Of a stretch of 64,000 nucleotides of DNA, positions 48,833 through 58,055 are shown one piece after another. The translations under genes were made by a program, and so were the position numbers. A model generated the notes under the pieces. It had not been told where the DNA came from and searched no databases. It saw only the letters and a program-made list of their open reading frames with translations. Within the stretch, counting starts at the first letter, position 1. Each line of letters starts with the position of its first letter. Source of the DNA: RGIG995 sp045603745 (GTDB taxonomy: Bacteria; Bacillota; Clostridia; Oscillospirales; UBA644). The stretch is taken from NCBI GenBank assembly GCA_045603745.1, contig JAZUMQ010000052.1:24224-88223 (forward strand), read 5' to 3'.

Positions 48833-50375
48833 AAAATATTTTCCGCTGGCAAAGACCAAAGTTTTCCAGAAAGAACAACTCTACACCCGGGCAAACGAGG
48901 ACATCTCCATTGATATTTTTGAAGGGGAAACCTTTGGTTTGGTAGGAGAATCCGGTTGTGGGAAATCTACCCTTGGCCGCGTCCTTCTTCAGATTTACGA
49001 ACAAACCGCAGGAAACTGTATGTATTACGGTCGCACCATTGATGCGGTAGCACCTCAATACGTACACAACACCCTCAGCCATGCCACCGCCTTCGTGGAA
49101 AAATACCACGCGGCAGAACAAAAGGTAAAAGATCTTACCGAGAAATGTGATGCACTGGGCGATAACGCAACCTTCTTCGATCTTCAGGAAAAGAATCTTG
49201 CCGTTGCCGATGCAAAAACCGCATTGGACAACGTGGCTAAAATTCTGGGCGGATTCGTTGCAAAGGATACAAAAGAAGGCGCAGCACTTCTGTTGGAACG
49301 TTTTGGATACTCCGTCCATATGGCGAAGTTGAACGAAAAAATTTCCGATGCGAAATTGGAAATTGAAATCTTAGAAAACAGCGATAAAAAGCAACCTGAG
49401 AAACTCGAAAAGATTAACGCAAAAATCAGTGCATTGCAGACTGAAAGCGACAAGATTGCCGCTTCGATCTCCGACGTGGATCTCAAAATTGCCGATCTGA
49501 AAGCAAAATATAAAGAAGATGAAGAATTTTCCAAATACGAAGCGATGTTGGATAACGGAATCGATCTTTCTCGCTTGAATAAGGCAGAAATGAGATTGCT
49601 TCGCAAGGATTTGCAAATTATCTTCCAAGATCCCTACTCTTCCCTGAATCCCCGTATGACCGTGGGACAAATCATTGAAGAAGGTCTGATCACCCATAAA
49701 TTCTACAAACCCGGCTCTCCCAAAATGAAGGAACACGTATTCCGCGTTATGGAAGAATGCGGTTTGCAGAAATATATGTACAATCGCTATCCCCATCAAT
49801 TCTCCGGCGGTCAACGTCAGAGAATCTGTATTGCAAGAGCCTTGGCGGTTAATCCCAAATTCGTGGTTTGTGACGAATGCGTTTCTGCCTTGGACGTTTC
49901 CATTCAGTCTCAGATCATCAACCTGTTGCAAGATCTGAAAGAACAAGAAAAACTGACCTATTTGTTCATTTCTCATAACCTTTCCGTTGTACGTTATATC
50001 TCCGATCGCATCGGCGTTATGTATCTTGGGAATATCGTAGAAGTCGCAGATACGGACACATTGTTTAAGGATCCCCGCCACCCCTATACGTTGGCATTGC
50101 TCAGCTCGATTCCTACCACAGATCCCGACAGCCTTTCTAAGGAGCGGATCATTCTGGAAGGGAACATTCCGGGAAATATCAAACCGCCCTCCGGTTGTAA
50201 GTTCCACACTCGTTGCTATATGGCTTGCGACAAATGTAAGAGAGTTCCTCCCCCGCTGACGGAAGTCGAACCGGGACACTTCGTAGCTTGCCATTTCTTG
50301 GATAAGAAGATGGACGAAAACGGCAATTATTTGTTTGATGTCAATCTGGTAGCCCACGGATCGGAACGCGGCTAA
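48801..50375 (+). CDS. oppF: Oligopeptide ABC transporter ATPase, OppF-type, with coiled-coil insertion
   Basis: A 524-residue ATPase from the ATG at 48801 (AAGGAGA 10 bases upstream; the GTG at 48792 is too close). Walker A GESGCGKST (49-57), Q-loop IIFQDPYSSLNPRM (from 274), signature FSGGQRQRICIARAL, Walker B VVCDECVSALD and H-loop FISHNLS are present. The Walker B Glu is followed by Cys instead of Pro. Between Walker A and the Q-loop, about residues 82-262 form an unusual helical coiled-coil insertion rich in Lys, Glu, Ala and Asp. A C-terminal oligo_HPY cysteine cluster is present. It overlaps the oppD end. Confidence 0.93.
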   Translation: MNKLLSINNLKKYFPLAKTKVFQKEQLYTRANEDISIDIFEGETFGLVGESGCGKSTLGRVLLQIYEQTAGNCMYYGRTIDAVAPQYVHNTLSHATAFVEKYHAAEQKVKDLTEKCDALGDNATFFDLQEKNLAVADAKTALDNVAKILGGFVAKDTKEGAALLLERFGYSVHMAKLNEKISDAKLEIEILENSDKKQPEKLEKINAKISALQTESDKIAASISDVDLKIADLKAKYKEDEEFSKYEAMLDNGIDLSRLNKAEMRLLRKDLQIIFQDPYSSLNPRMTVGQIIEEGLITHKFYKPGSPKMKEHVFRVMEECGLQKYMYNRYPHQFSGGQRQRICIARALAVNPKFVVCDECVSALDVSIQSQIINLLQDLKEQEKLTYLFISHNLSVVRYISDRIGVMYLGNIVEVADTDTLFKDPRHPYTLALLSSIPTTDPDSLSKERIILEGNIPGNIKPPSGCKFHTRCYMACDKCKRVPPPLTEVEPGHFVACHFLDKKMDENGNYLFDVNLVAHGSERG

Positions 50376-50396
50376 GACAAAAAAAGGACGTAAACT

Positions 50397-50600
50397 ATGC
50401 TCTTTTTCCGAAAAAAACTGAAAAAAGCTTCAAAAGAAGATGAGGAACGCTTTGCTCGTACCATGGAAGAAAACAACGTTGGTTTCAAAGATAAGTTTGC
50501 TATGGTGATTTCCGCATTGCTCGTTCTGGTTCTTCCCAGTCTATTGGTTCTTTTGGTACTCAGCGGTTTTGTGATGTTCCTATTTGGTGCATTCCGATAA
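50397..50600 (+). CDS. Small single-span membrane protein at the end of the Opp operon
   Basis: A 67-residue protein with a charged Lys/Glu-rich N-terminus (about 1-33) and one hydrophobic helix (FAMVISALLVLVLPSLLVLLVLSGFVMFLFGAF). It begins 21 bases after oppF and ends before the operon terminator, so it may be an accessory of the transporter. No family recognised. Confidence 0.6.
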   Translation: MLFFRKKLKKASKEDEERFARTMEENNVGFKDKFAMVISALLVLVLPSLLVLLVLSGFVMFLFGAFR

Positions 50601-50624
50601 TCCGTCGTGTGAAATAATAAGTAT

Positions 50625-50650
50625 CCCCGGCAGGAATTTCTGTCGGGGAA
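50625..50650 (+). terminator. Terminator of the Opp operon
   Basis: CCCCGGCAG pairs with CTGTCGGGG around GAATTT, followed by AATTCTTATAAT; weak T tract. Confidence 0.65.
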
Positions 50651-50673
50651 TTCTTATAATTTCGGAAAAAGAC

Positions 50674-50702
50674 TTGAAATTTGTCGGATTATATGTTATA
50701 AT
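50674..50702 (+). promoter_or_regulatory. Promoter of the CapA-type gene
   Basis: TTGAAA (50674-50679), 17-base spacer, TATAAT (50697-50702). Confidence 0.75.
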
Positions 50703-50749
50703 CTATATGTACTCATTTATCTTGATTTGAGAAAGGATATTTGTTTGTT

Positions 50750-52162
50750 ATGACAGAAAATTGCAACGGTCCCCGCAGCCAAAGAAATCGAAGAAAAAAA
50801 TGCGGCAAACTTGCACTGATCATTATTGCTGCGGTACTGTTTGTTATTGCAATTGTTTTTGTAGTAATATTTGCGATTAAAAACGCTCCAACCTCAAACC
50901 CTTCAGACACCGATATAACAGATTCCTTGAATTCCACGGAAATTTCGGATACAAATACAGACACACCGGAGGACAACTCGATCGTTCCGGTCTCCTCAGC
51001 TACCGTTTCCGTTGTAGGAGACATTTTAACTCATCTTTCCGTATTGACTGCCGCAAAAGATACGGAAACGGATTCCTATATCTTTGATCCATTCTTTTCC
51101 TATGTTTCTCCTTATATTTCCAAGGCAGACTATGCCGTATCAAACTTAGAAGTCACCTTAGGTGGAACGGAAAATGGAAAAACCTATACCGGTTATCCTC
51201 GATTTAATTCCCCGGACGCCATCGCTACGGCATTGAAAACTGCCGGATTCGACATGGCAATGACTGCCAATAACCATTGCTACGATACCGGACTTACGGG
51301 GCTTCAGAGAACATTAAACGTCCTTTCGGAAAATGGATTGGATACACTTGGTACGGTTTCCGATAAAAACAATGCAAAATACATTGTAAAAGATATAAAT
51401 GGAATTCGTATCGGAATGATCTCTTACACCTATGAAACCAGTGATTCTTACCCTGACAGACCGTCCATCAACGGAATATTAACCTCCGAAACTTCCGTTG
51501 GTCACATCAATTCTTTTGACTATAAACAATTAGATAAGTTTTATGCAGAAGTAAAAGACCATATCACAAACATGAAAGCTGCAGGGGCAGAGGCTACGGT
51601 TCTTTATATTCATTGGGGGAATGAATATCAGCTCGCCCCTGCGACCTCACAAAAAAATATTGCACAGAAGATCTGTGATCTTGGCATTGACGTTATTGTA
51701 GGTGGCCACCCCCACGTCATTCAACCGATGGACCTGTTGGAAAGCACCGTAGACGAAAACCACAAGACCGTATGTCTCTATTCCACCGGAAATTTCCTCT
51801 CCAATCAACGGCGGAATCTAATGGATTTGAAAACCGGGAATACGGAAGACGGTATCGTATTTTCGTTTTCCTTTACGAAATACAGTGACGGAACAGTGGC
51901 ACTGGAAGAGGCAGACGTTCTTCCTACGTGGATTTACCTGCACAAGGAAAACGGTAAAAACGTTTACAGTATTCTTCCTTTAGATCAATCGATTGAAGAT
52001 TGGAAAACAACATTCACCCTTAACGATGCAAATCTTACCCATGCAGAAGAATCTTACGAGCGCACCATGTCGCTTGTAGGAGAAGGCTTGACCGAAATTA
52101 AAACCTATCTACAAGAAGAAAAGATCGCCCGATTGGAAGCCTTTGCACAAGTGAATCAATAA
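50750..52162 (+). CDS. CapA-family poly-gamma-glutamate-type protein, membrane-anchored
   Basis: A 470-residue protein from the ATG at 50750 with AAAGGA about 12 bases upstream. A cytoplasmic basic N-terminus (RNRRKKCGK) and one membrane helix (LALIIIAAVLFVIAIVFVVIFAI) precede a Thr/Asp-rich linker. The CapA domain (PF09587, metallophosphatase-like) follows with SVVGDILTHL, MAMTANNHCYDTG, LYIHWGNEY and VGGHPHVIQPMD, whose Asp, Asn and His residues bind metal. CapA-type enzymes act at the outer face on polyglutamate or phosphate esters; the specific substrate is unknown. Confidence 0.9.
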   Translation: MTENCNGPRSQRNRRKKCGKLALIIIAAVLFVIAIVFVVIFAIKNAPTSNPSDTDITDSLNSTEISDTNTDTPEDNSIVPVSSATVSVVGDILTHLSVLTAAKDTETDSYIFDPFFSYVSPYISKADYAVSNLEVTLGGTENGKTYTGYPRFNSPDAIATALKTAGFDMAMTANNHCYDTGLTGLQRTLNVLSENGLDTLGTVSDKNNAKYIVKDINGIRIGMISYTYETSDSYPDRPSINGILTSETSVGHINSFDYKQLDKFYAEVKDHITNMKAAGAEATVLYIHWGNEYQLAPATSQKNIAQKICDLGIDVIVGGHPHVIQPMDLLESTVDENHKTVCLYSTGNFLSNQRRNLMDLKTGNTEDGIVFSFSFTKYSDGTVALEEADVLPTWIYLHKENGKNVYSILPLDQSIEDWKTTFTLNDANLTHAEESYERTMSLVGEGLTEIKTYLQEEKIARLEAFAQVNQ

Positions 52163-52170
52163 TCTTTTAT

Positions 52171-52203
52171 GACCATCGAAGCCTTTTGATGGTCATTTTT
52201 TTG
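52171..52203 (+). terminator. Terminator of the CapA-type gene
   Basis: GACCATC (52171-52177) pairs with GATGGTC (52188-52194), followed by ATTTTTTTG. Confidence 0.85.
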
Positions 52204-52264
52204 CGTTCTTGACGGAATAATACAAAAGAATACGCTGATACTATTTTTACAAGGACGTGATAAA

Positions 52265-53563
52265 ATGAGTTCAATTTGGACAGAAAACATAGACCGAAAA
52301 AGTTTCAAACCTTTAAAACAAGATATTCAAACCGACGTGCTTATTATCGGTGGAGGGATTGCGGGTATTCTATGCGCATATCAGTTAAAAAAAACAGGAA
52401 TTGATTGTGTATTGGTAGAGGCAAAACGTGTTTGTAGTGGAATTACTGAAAACACTACGGCAAAAATCACACTGCAACACGGATTGATCTACGACAAATT
52501 GATAAAAAAATACGGACTTGAAAAAGCACGACTTTATGCAGATGCAAATCGAAAAGCCGTTGCGGAATATTCACGCATTTGCAACGGCGTTGATTGTAAA
52601 TACGAAATCAAGGATTCATATGTGTATTCTCTTAGTGATCGAGACAAGATTGAAAGAGAAGCGCGAGCACTTCAAAAACTCGGGATCGACGGAACATTTT
52701 GCGAATCGGTCGATCTCCCCTTTTCCATTGCAGGAGCGGTGCAAATCAAAGAACAAGCACAATTTCACCCTTTAAAATTTCTATTTGAAATTGCGAAAAA
52801 TCTCCCCATATACGAAAATACAAAAGTATTAGAACTAACTCCATACAACGCCATAACACCATATGGAGAAATTAAGTGTAAAAAAATCATCGTTGCAACG
52901 CATTTCCCGATAATAAACAAACACGGCGGATATTTTCTAAAAATGTATCAACATCGCTCCTATGTCATTGCTCTTGAAAACGCACAAGCCATGAATGGAA
53001 TGTACGTTGATGAAGACGAAAAAGGGTTGTCATTTCGCAATTTCGGAAATCTTCTACTTCTGGGAGGCGGTGCGCATCGCACCGGAAAAAAGGGCGGGAA
53101 CTGGAAGGAATTGGAAGATTTTGCAAAGAAACATTACCCCTCTGCACAAATTCACCATCAATGGGCAACCCAAGATTGTATGACCTTAGACGGAATCCCA
53201 TATATCGGACAATACTCCAAAAGCACACCCGACTTGTACGTTGCCACCGGATTTAACAAGTGGGGTATGACTTCGTCGATGGTTTCCGCAATGATCCTTA
53301 CAGATTTGATTCGAGGCAAAGAAAATAAGTATACTGAGGTGTTTTCACCCCAAAGAAGCATACTGCACCCTCAGCTTGCTGTAAATACTTTTGAGTCTAT
53401 AATGGGATTAATTACGCCTTCCGTACCTCGTTGCCCTCATTTAGGTTGTGCATTAAAATACAATCCGGAAGAACATTCCTGGGACTGCCCCTGTCATGGT
53501 TCCCGCTTTACGGAAAACGGAGAGCTAATTGACAATCCGGCAACCGACGATAAAGAAATATGA
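52265..53563 (+). CDS. FAD-dependent oxidoreductase with C-terminal Rieske domain
   Basis: A 432-residue protein of the DadA/GlpO-like FAD family fused to a Rieske domain. The dinucleotide site is VLIIGGGIAGILCAYQLKKTG with VLVEAKRVCSGIT; the C-terminal FAD strand is DLYVATGFNKWGMTSS. The last 50 residues carry CPHLGC...CPCHGSRF, the two Cys-x-His pairs that bind a Rieske [2Fe-2S] cluster. Probably oxidises an amino acid or similar compound and passes electrons to the Rieske centre. The family occurs in Firmicutes; substrate unknown. It stands alone. Confidence 0.9.
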   Translation: MSSIWTENIDRKSFKPLKQDIQTDVLIIGGGIAGILCAYQLKKTGIDCVLVEAKRVCSGITENTTAKITLQHGLIYDKLIKKYGLEKARLYADANRKAVAEYSRICNGVDCKYEIKDSYVYSLSDRDKIEREARALQKLGIDGTFCESVDLPFSIAGAVQIKEQAQFHPLKFLFEIAKNLPIYENTKVLELTPYNAITPYGEIKCKKIIVATHFPIINKHGGYFLKMYQHRSYVIALENAQAMNGMYVDEDEKGLSFRNFGNLLLLGGGAHRTGKKGGNWKELEDFAKKHYPSAQIHHQWATQDCMTLDGIPYIGQYSKSTPDLYVATGFNKWGMTSSMVSAMILTDLIRGKENKYTEVFSPQRSILHPQLAVNTFESIMGLITPSVPRCPHLGCALKYNPEEHSWDCPCHGSRFTENGELIDNPATDDKEI

Positions 53564-53799
53564 GCGGATAAACTTTTTACAAAAAAATTGTAGTATTATA
53601 GAAAATGTTGAGATACCCGAATGCGGAAGTAATTACAATGCAGGCACCCGAAAAGGTGTATTACAAAATCTGCATAAAACAAAAGAGCAGGCATAAAAAC
53701 CTGCTCCATACATAACGAAGAAACTCGAAATTACAAAAAAATTAACTCAAATCCGTTATGAAGCGACTTCATTATTCACTCGAAAATCCGTTCTCTTTT
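53564..53799. other. Intergenic region upstream of the tRNA-Leu(CAG) repeat
   Basis: No gene is visible. GAGCAGG and CCTGCTC near 53683-53706 can pair but lack a T run. CGAAAATCCGTTCTC near 53781 is inverted relative to GAGAACGGACTTTCG near 53863, so the tRNA-side repeat is part of a larger palindrome. Confidence 0.5.
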
Positions 53800-53880
53800 A
53801 ATGAATAATGAATGATGAAAAATGAATAGTGAATAATACAAAACGAAAATCCGCCCTCTTACGAGAACGGACTTTCGTTT
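53800..53880 (-). repeat. Palindromic repeat and terminator downstream of tRNA-Leu(CAG), copy 2
   Basis: Nearly identical to 29955-30039: AATGAATGATGAAAAATGAA-type tract, then AACGAAAATCCG with CGGACTTTCGTT (one mismatch). It serves as the tRNA terminator on the minus strand. Confidence 0.75.
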
Positions 53881-53967
53881 TGGTGCGGGTAACAGGACTT
53901 GAACCTGCACAGCCTTGCGACCATTAGAACCTGAATCTAACGCGTCTGCCAATTCCGCCATACCCGC
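53881..53967 (-). tRNA. tRNA-Leu (anticodon CAG)
   Basis: On the minus strand: acceptor GCGGGTA/TACCCGC, anticodon stem TTAGA/TCTAA with loop TTCAGGT (anticodon CAG), long variable arm, GGTTCAAGTCC T arm, encoded CCA. 87 nt. Confidence 0.92.
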
Positions 53968-54072
53968 ATATAAATTTACCTTGGATATTATAGCATATTT
54001 TCAAGCGGTTGTCAAGGCGTTTTTAATGTCATTTTTGTAAACTTTTCCACGAAAAACAACCGTTGTAATATT

Positions 54073-55185
54073 CTAAAGTATACGAACAACGTTGGGTTTT
54101 AAGTCTTTGTTCCGTTCTTTTGTTTTCGGGGTCTGATGCCGGCAGATCCAAAACAAAATCAATGGAACCAAGAATTGTAAAGGAAGTGCAAAATATGGAA
54201 AAATTTGCAGGTAATTAAAAACAGAATTCGTATTATCAAAAGCGATGGCAGAATACCCGCAAAGCAATAGTATCAAAGGAAATGAAATCGGTTTAGGATC
54301 CACCGAAATCATACTACGGATCCCTCGGGAAACCAATTTCATGAAATAAGCGGATCGAACAATCGCCGATAAAAAGAAGAACAATGATGAAAAAACTTCA
54401 ATTCGCGAAAAAAAGTCGCCGACGTTAACCAAGGAAGCGGCAAAGTTGAGAGGAAAATCCAAAGTATTAGATAATTTTCCGCCCAACAACAAAATATTCT
54501 GAAAAACAACAAGTAAAGACAACGCAGATGATATAATTGCGACCGAAATCCAGGCTTTCCGTTCTTTTTTCGGTTCTTTAGGATAAAAAGACAAACCGAG
54601 CAATAAGAATGCATTTCCAAAGGGAAAAGCAAGATTTTCCGCGGTGCAATAGAACACGTCTGCAGTATTTTTATAAAAGATCGGGAAAAGGTTTTCCACA
54701 CGAAACATTTGAACCAAAAAGGCAAACACTAAAAAAACGATAAACGCTATCGGAATTATCGTTATATATGAAAAGCGGTACAACATTTGATCTTCGCGAA
54801 AAAGAAAAAACAATACCGTTAAACTGATGAGCGCCAACAAAATCAAAATATCGGTATTCGGCAATGAAACGATGTGAACAAATCCGGCGTAGACCCGCAG
54901 GGTAATTGCTGCCTGACTAAAACAATAGAAAGTGATGATTCCGACCATTGGATAACTGATCCATTGGGGAAGAATTTTCAATAAATCAAAAATATCTTTT
55001 CCCGGATATAAAATCGAAATTTTAGATAAAAAAAGCATCCATAATATCAAGATGATCGAAGTAAACAACATCGAAATCCAAGTATCTTGTTCTGCCCGGT
55101 AGCTGCTTCCGATCAGAAGATTGGCTCCCATCAAAAACAAGATGGCAAAGGAACCGTTTTGGCGTGTTTTTGGAGAAACTTTCAT
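54073..55185 (-). CDS. gerAB: Spore germination receptor B subunit (GerAB/GerKB family)
   Basis: A 370-residue membrane protein with about ten hydrophobic segments, opening MKVSPKTRQNGSFAILFLMGANLLIGS, the typical start of GerAB-type APC-superfamily permeases. LLLGGKLSNTLDFPLNFAASLV and FFSRIEVF further support the family. B subunits sense germinants in the spore inner membrane. The ATG at 55185 overlaps the stop of the small gene upstream (ATGA). Last gene of the germination operon. Confidence 0.88.
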   Translation of the reverse strand: MKVSPKTRQNGSFAILFLMGANLLIGSSYRAEQDTWISMLFTSIILILWMLFLSKISILYPGKDIFDLLKILPQWISYPMVGIITFYCFSQAAITLRVYAGFVHIVSLPNTDILILLALISLTVLFFLFREDQMLYRFSYITIIPIAFIVFLVFAFLVQMFRVENLFPIFYKNTADVFYCTAENLAFPFGNAFLLLGLSFYPKEPKKERKAWISVAIISSALSLLVVFQNILLLGGKLSNTLDFPLNFAASLVNVGDFFSRIEVFSSLFFFLSAIVRSAYFMKLVSRGIRSMISVDPKPISFPLILLLCGYSAIAFDNTNSVFNYLQIFPYFALPLQFLVPLILFWICRHQTPKTKERNKDLKPNVVRIL

Positions 55186-55391
55186 AAGACTAAGCCCGCC
55201 TTCCCGAACAGATTCAAAATCCAAGATGACAATCCGATACCTATAATTCCATAGGAGTAAAAAATAAAGCATATCGTTGCAAGAAGAATCAACACCAATC
55301 CGGTTCGGCGTGTCGTTTTTGTTGAAGAGCAACGGAAAATATACCATATTGCTCCGCCACCGACCAGGAGAGGAAAAAATAATTGCGTCAT
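55182..55391 (-). CDS. Small two-helix membrane protein of the germination operon (D-type subunit)
   Basis: A 69-residue protein with two hydrophobic helices (LFFPLLVGGGAIWYIF and LVLILLATICFIFYSYGIIGIG) joined by a basic turn (RCSSTKTTRR). It overlaps the C-subunit gene before it and the B-subunit gene after it by 4 bases each, so it is embedded in the operon. Small two-helix D subunits of this size are known in several Bacillus germinant-receptor operons and modulate receptor activity. The role is inferred from size, topology and position. Confidence 0.7.
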   Translation of the reverse strand: MTQLFFPLLVGGGAIWYIFRCSSTKTTRRTGLVLILLATICFIFYSYGIIGIGLSSWILNLFGKAGLVL

Positions 55392-56488
55392 TCTGTGATC
55401 CTTTCATTGGAAAGTCCAAAGTTCGCCAATTCTACGGAACATTGGGGAATGAGTTTGATGTCGTCATCGTTCTTTTTATTTTTCCATTCATCAAAGAGTC
55501 TCGGAGCATGACGATAAACGTATATTTCCAAACCAAATATATCCGAAAATTCCTCTTTCACTGCATGATTCCAATCTTCTTGAATCTTTTTGGTCAATAG
55601 GTGTGCCACTTCCGATTCGGTTTTTTTCATACCTTCCTCCGTGGAAATATCAAATCCGACAGGAAGCGTGGTGAGAAGAATATCGCAATCTATCGTTACA
55701 AAAACCAATAACGAATTTTCCTTTGCTATTTTTTTCTTTGTTTTAACCGCTCGAATTTGACAAGGAACTTCCGTTCCGTCATCGGTACGGAGCAACAACT
55801 CTCCCCTTTGATATTCACCGGAAACAAGCAAAATACTCTGCGTAAAATCAAGATCCATTTCCGTATATTTTTTTCCGTCGCGAAAACCTTGACTTCCGGA
55901 TACGGAAAATTGTCCGTCGTTTTTTTGGAACATGGGAAGAATGGACAAATTTCCATTCATAGGGAATTGGTATAGTTTTGTAGGAGTAACCGAACCGGTT
56001 TCGGTATAAGAATTTTCAATCACAGAAGCGTAATCATAGGAGGAAATCCTCGATTCCTTCTCCCCTGTTGACAACATTTCCGACGCGTCGGCTCCGGAAA
56101 CAACGGCAAGAAATAAATCCGAACGGTATTCCGAATCTCTCAAAAAATAATCGACAAGCCCCGAAATCCCTTGAGACGCTATTTCGTCGGAAAACAAAAT
56201 CAACTTGCAATGACTGAACTGAAGATCCTTGGTAGCGGCATTGACCAATCGTTTCAGGCAATCTTCCACACTGTTACCGGCTTCTTTCAATACTTTTGCT
56301 TTTGGAGTTGAGGTTTCCGAATCCGCAGGTTGTATCACTTCCACCGAAACAGAGTAAGCCGTATCTTTTCCTTTATCAATGGAAATCCCGGCAACCATCG
56401 CGGTATCATTGATTTCTTGATAATCATAACAGCCATTGAGCGAACACAATAGCACCACAGAAATAACAATCAAAAAGAAATGCTTCAT
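55388..56488 (-). CDS. gerAC: Spore germination receptor C subunit lipoprotein (GerAC family)
   Basis: A 366-residue lipoprotein: signal sequence with lipobox LNGC (Cys20) followed by YDYQEIND, the usual start of GerAC proteins. Typical blocks are FSHCKLILFSDEIASQGI in the N-terminal domain and LTKKIQEDWNHAVKEEFSDIFGL in the C-terminal domain. It is anchored on the outer face of the spore inner membrane and completes the A-B-C receptor. Ends by overlapping the small D-type gene. Confidence 0.93.
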   Translation of the reverse strand: MKHFFLIVISVVLLCSLNGCYDYQEINDTAMVAGISIDKGKDTAYSVSVEVIQPADSETSTPKAKVLKEAGNSVEDCLKRLVNAATKDLQFSHCKLILFSDEIASQGISGLVDYFLRDSEYRSDLFLAVVSGADASEMLSTGEKESRISSYDYASVIENSYTETGSVTPTKLYQFPMNGNLSILPMFQKNDGQFSVSGSQGFRDGKKYTEMDLDFTQSILLVSGEYQRGELLLRTDDGTEVPCQIRAVKTKKKIAKENSLLVFVTIDCDILLTTLPVGFDISTEEGMKKTESEVAHLLTKKIQEDWNHAVKEEFSDIFGLEIYVYRHAPRLFDEWKNKKNDDDIKLIPQCSVELANFGLSNERITE

Positions 56489-56489
56489 A

Positions 56490-58031
56490 TTACCCCTTTC
56501 TGCGGATTTTGTCCTTGGAGAAAAAAGTAGGACGGGTTCGCATCAGCCACCAGGGGGCGCGGATCAAAATGTCTTTCTGATCTTGAACGTGGGGAGAAAA
56601 ACAATAGGACAAATAGGGAACGTGAAAGGATTTCATAGACATCAGATACAACACGATTGCTAAAAATCCAAACAATACACCATACAACCCCAAGACTGAA
56701 CCAAGAAACAAAATCATAAATCGCAACACAATAACAGAGTTTTCCAATCGGGGAGAAATCAAACCGGTGATTCCCGCAAAGGCAACAATGATCAGCGTAG
56801 TTGATCCTATAAACCGAGCAGAAACCGCCGCATCACCGATAACGATAGCACCAACGATGCTCAACGCTTGGGCGATACTGTCGGGAAGTCGCTGACTTGC
56901 CTCCCGCAAAATTTCAAAAATAACGATCATCAAAAAGCATTCCACGGCAATGGGAAAGGGAACCCCAACCCGGGCTTGCGCGACGCTTAACGCAAGATCG
57001 GTAGGTAATAATTCTTGATGAAAAGAAACCAACGAAACGAAGATTCCGGGAACGGTAATTGAGAGAAAGTAACAGATAATCCGCAAAAGTCTCCCAATGG
57101 ACGCAAACCAAAAATTTTGATAATAGTCTTCGGCAACTTGAAAAGTTTCCGCGAAAATGTAGGGCATTTCCAGAACGACCGGAGTTCCGTCCAAGACCAA
57201 CGCAACGCGCCCCTCCAACAATCCTCCGGCAATTACGTCGGGGCGCTCCGTAACACCAATGGTTCGGAACAAAGAACCGTGATGATCCGAGATTTGCTCT
57301 ACGATATAATTTGAGTCGAGAACTCCGTCGATTTCAATTTTTGAAAGACGACGTTTGACTTCCTCCAGCAACTCCGGACGCACAATGCTGTCTAAATAGC
57401 ACAAAAAACCCTTACATTGTGTTCTCGTCCCAAAAGACATTGGCTCAGCGCGAAAATCAACGGTTTTTAGCCTCCTGTGGATCATGGCGACGTTCATCAT
57501 CACCGACTCGGTAAATCCCTCTCTCGGTCCAAGAAGCGCTTTCTCCGCATTTGGTTCTTGAGGAGTACGGACAGGGAATCCTTTGGTACTTGTAACAACA
57601 GCTTGGTTACAACCGTCCAAAAAAACGACACTATCTCCCATCTGCATCGCATCAAAACATTCTTTTGCGGTGGAGATAATTTGGGTGTCCACGTTAAAGA
57701 TCACCCGCTGAGAAAGAATCTCTGCGGAAGTTATCGGAATATCTGCCTCGATGACCGGACGAATTACACTTTCAAAAACGATTTCGTTCTTGACTAACCC
57801 ATCAAAATAGACTGCAAAACAAGATGCAAATCCGGGTTTTTCCGAAGAAAAATCGCGACAAATGAAAGTTCCGTCTCCGGAAAAAACTTGTTGAAGCATT
57901 GCACGGTTTTCCGAAAGAACCGATGACAATGGAGCGTTTTGGGACAAATCTCCGGTGGAATTGATTGTAAACTCCGGAAACGGAGAACTCGTTTCCTGTA
58001 CAAGATCGTTTATCTGGGTCTTCCCTTTCAT
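56490..58031 (-). CDS. gerAA: Spore germination receptor A subunit (GerAA family)
   Basis: A 513-residue protein starting at the ATG at 58031 (GGAG 7 bases upstream); a longer frame enters the promoter and terminator. The cytoplasmic N-terminal domain has VVFLDGCNQAVVTSTKGFPVRTP and GPREGFTESVMMNVAMIHRRL, the family hallmark. The membrane part follows with about five helices (ICYFLSITVPGIFVSLVSF, ALSIVGAIVIGDAAVSA). A subunits oligomerise into germinant-gated channels. First gene of the A-C-D-B operon; order A, C, D, B differs from the usual A, B, C. Confidence 0.95.
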   Translation of the reverse strand: MKGKTQINDLVQETSSPFPEFTINSTGDLSQNAPLSSVLSENRAMLQQVFSGDGTFICRDFSSEKPGFASCFAVYFDGLVKNEIVFESVIRPVIEADIPITSAEILSQRVIFNVDTQIISTAKECFDAMQMGDSVVFLDGCNQAVVTSTKGFPVRTPQEPNAEKALLGPREGFTESVMMNVAMIHRRLKTVDFRAEPMSFGTRTQCKGFLCYLDSIVRPELLEEVKRRLSKIEIDGVLDSNYIVEQISDHHGSLFRTIGVTERPDVIAGGLLEGRVALVLDGTPVVLEMPYIFAETFQVAEDYYQNFWFASIGRLLRIICYFLSITVPGIFVSLVSFHQELLPTDLALSVAQARVGVPFPIAVECFLMIVIFEILREASQRLPDSIAQALSIVGAIVIGDAAVSARFIGSTTLIIVAFAGITGLISPRLENSVIVLRFMILFLGSVLGLYGVLFGFLAIVLYLMSMKSFHVPYLSYCFSPHVQDQKDILIRAPWWLMRTRPTFFSKDKIRRKG

Positions 58032-58055
58032 TGCAATGCTCCTTTCGTTTTTTCT

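Noticed and set aside
49371..50357. A 328-codon minus-strand frame across oppF
   Set aside because: Antisense shadow of a highly biased coding region.
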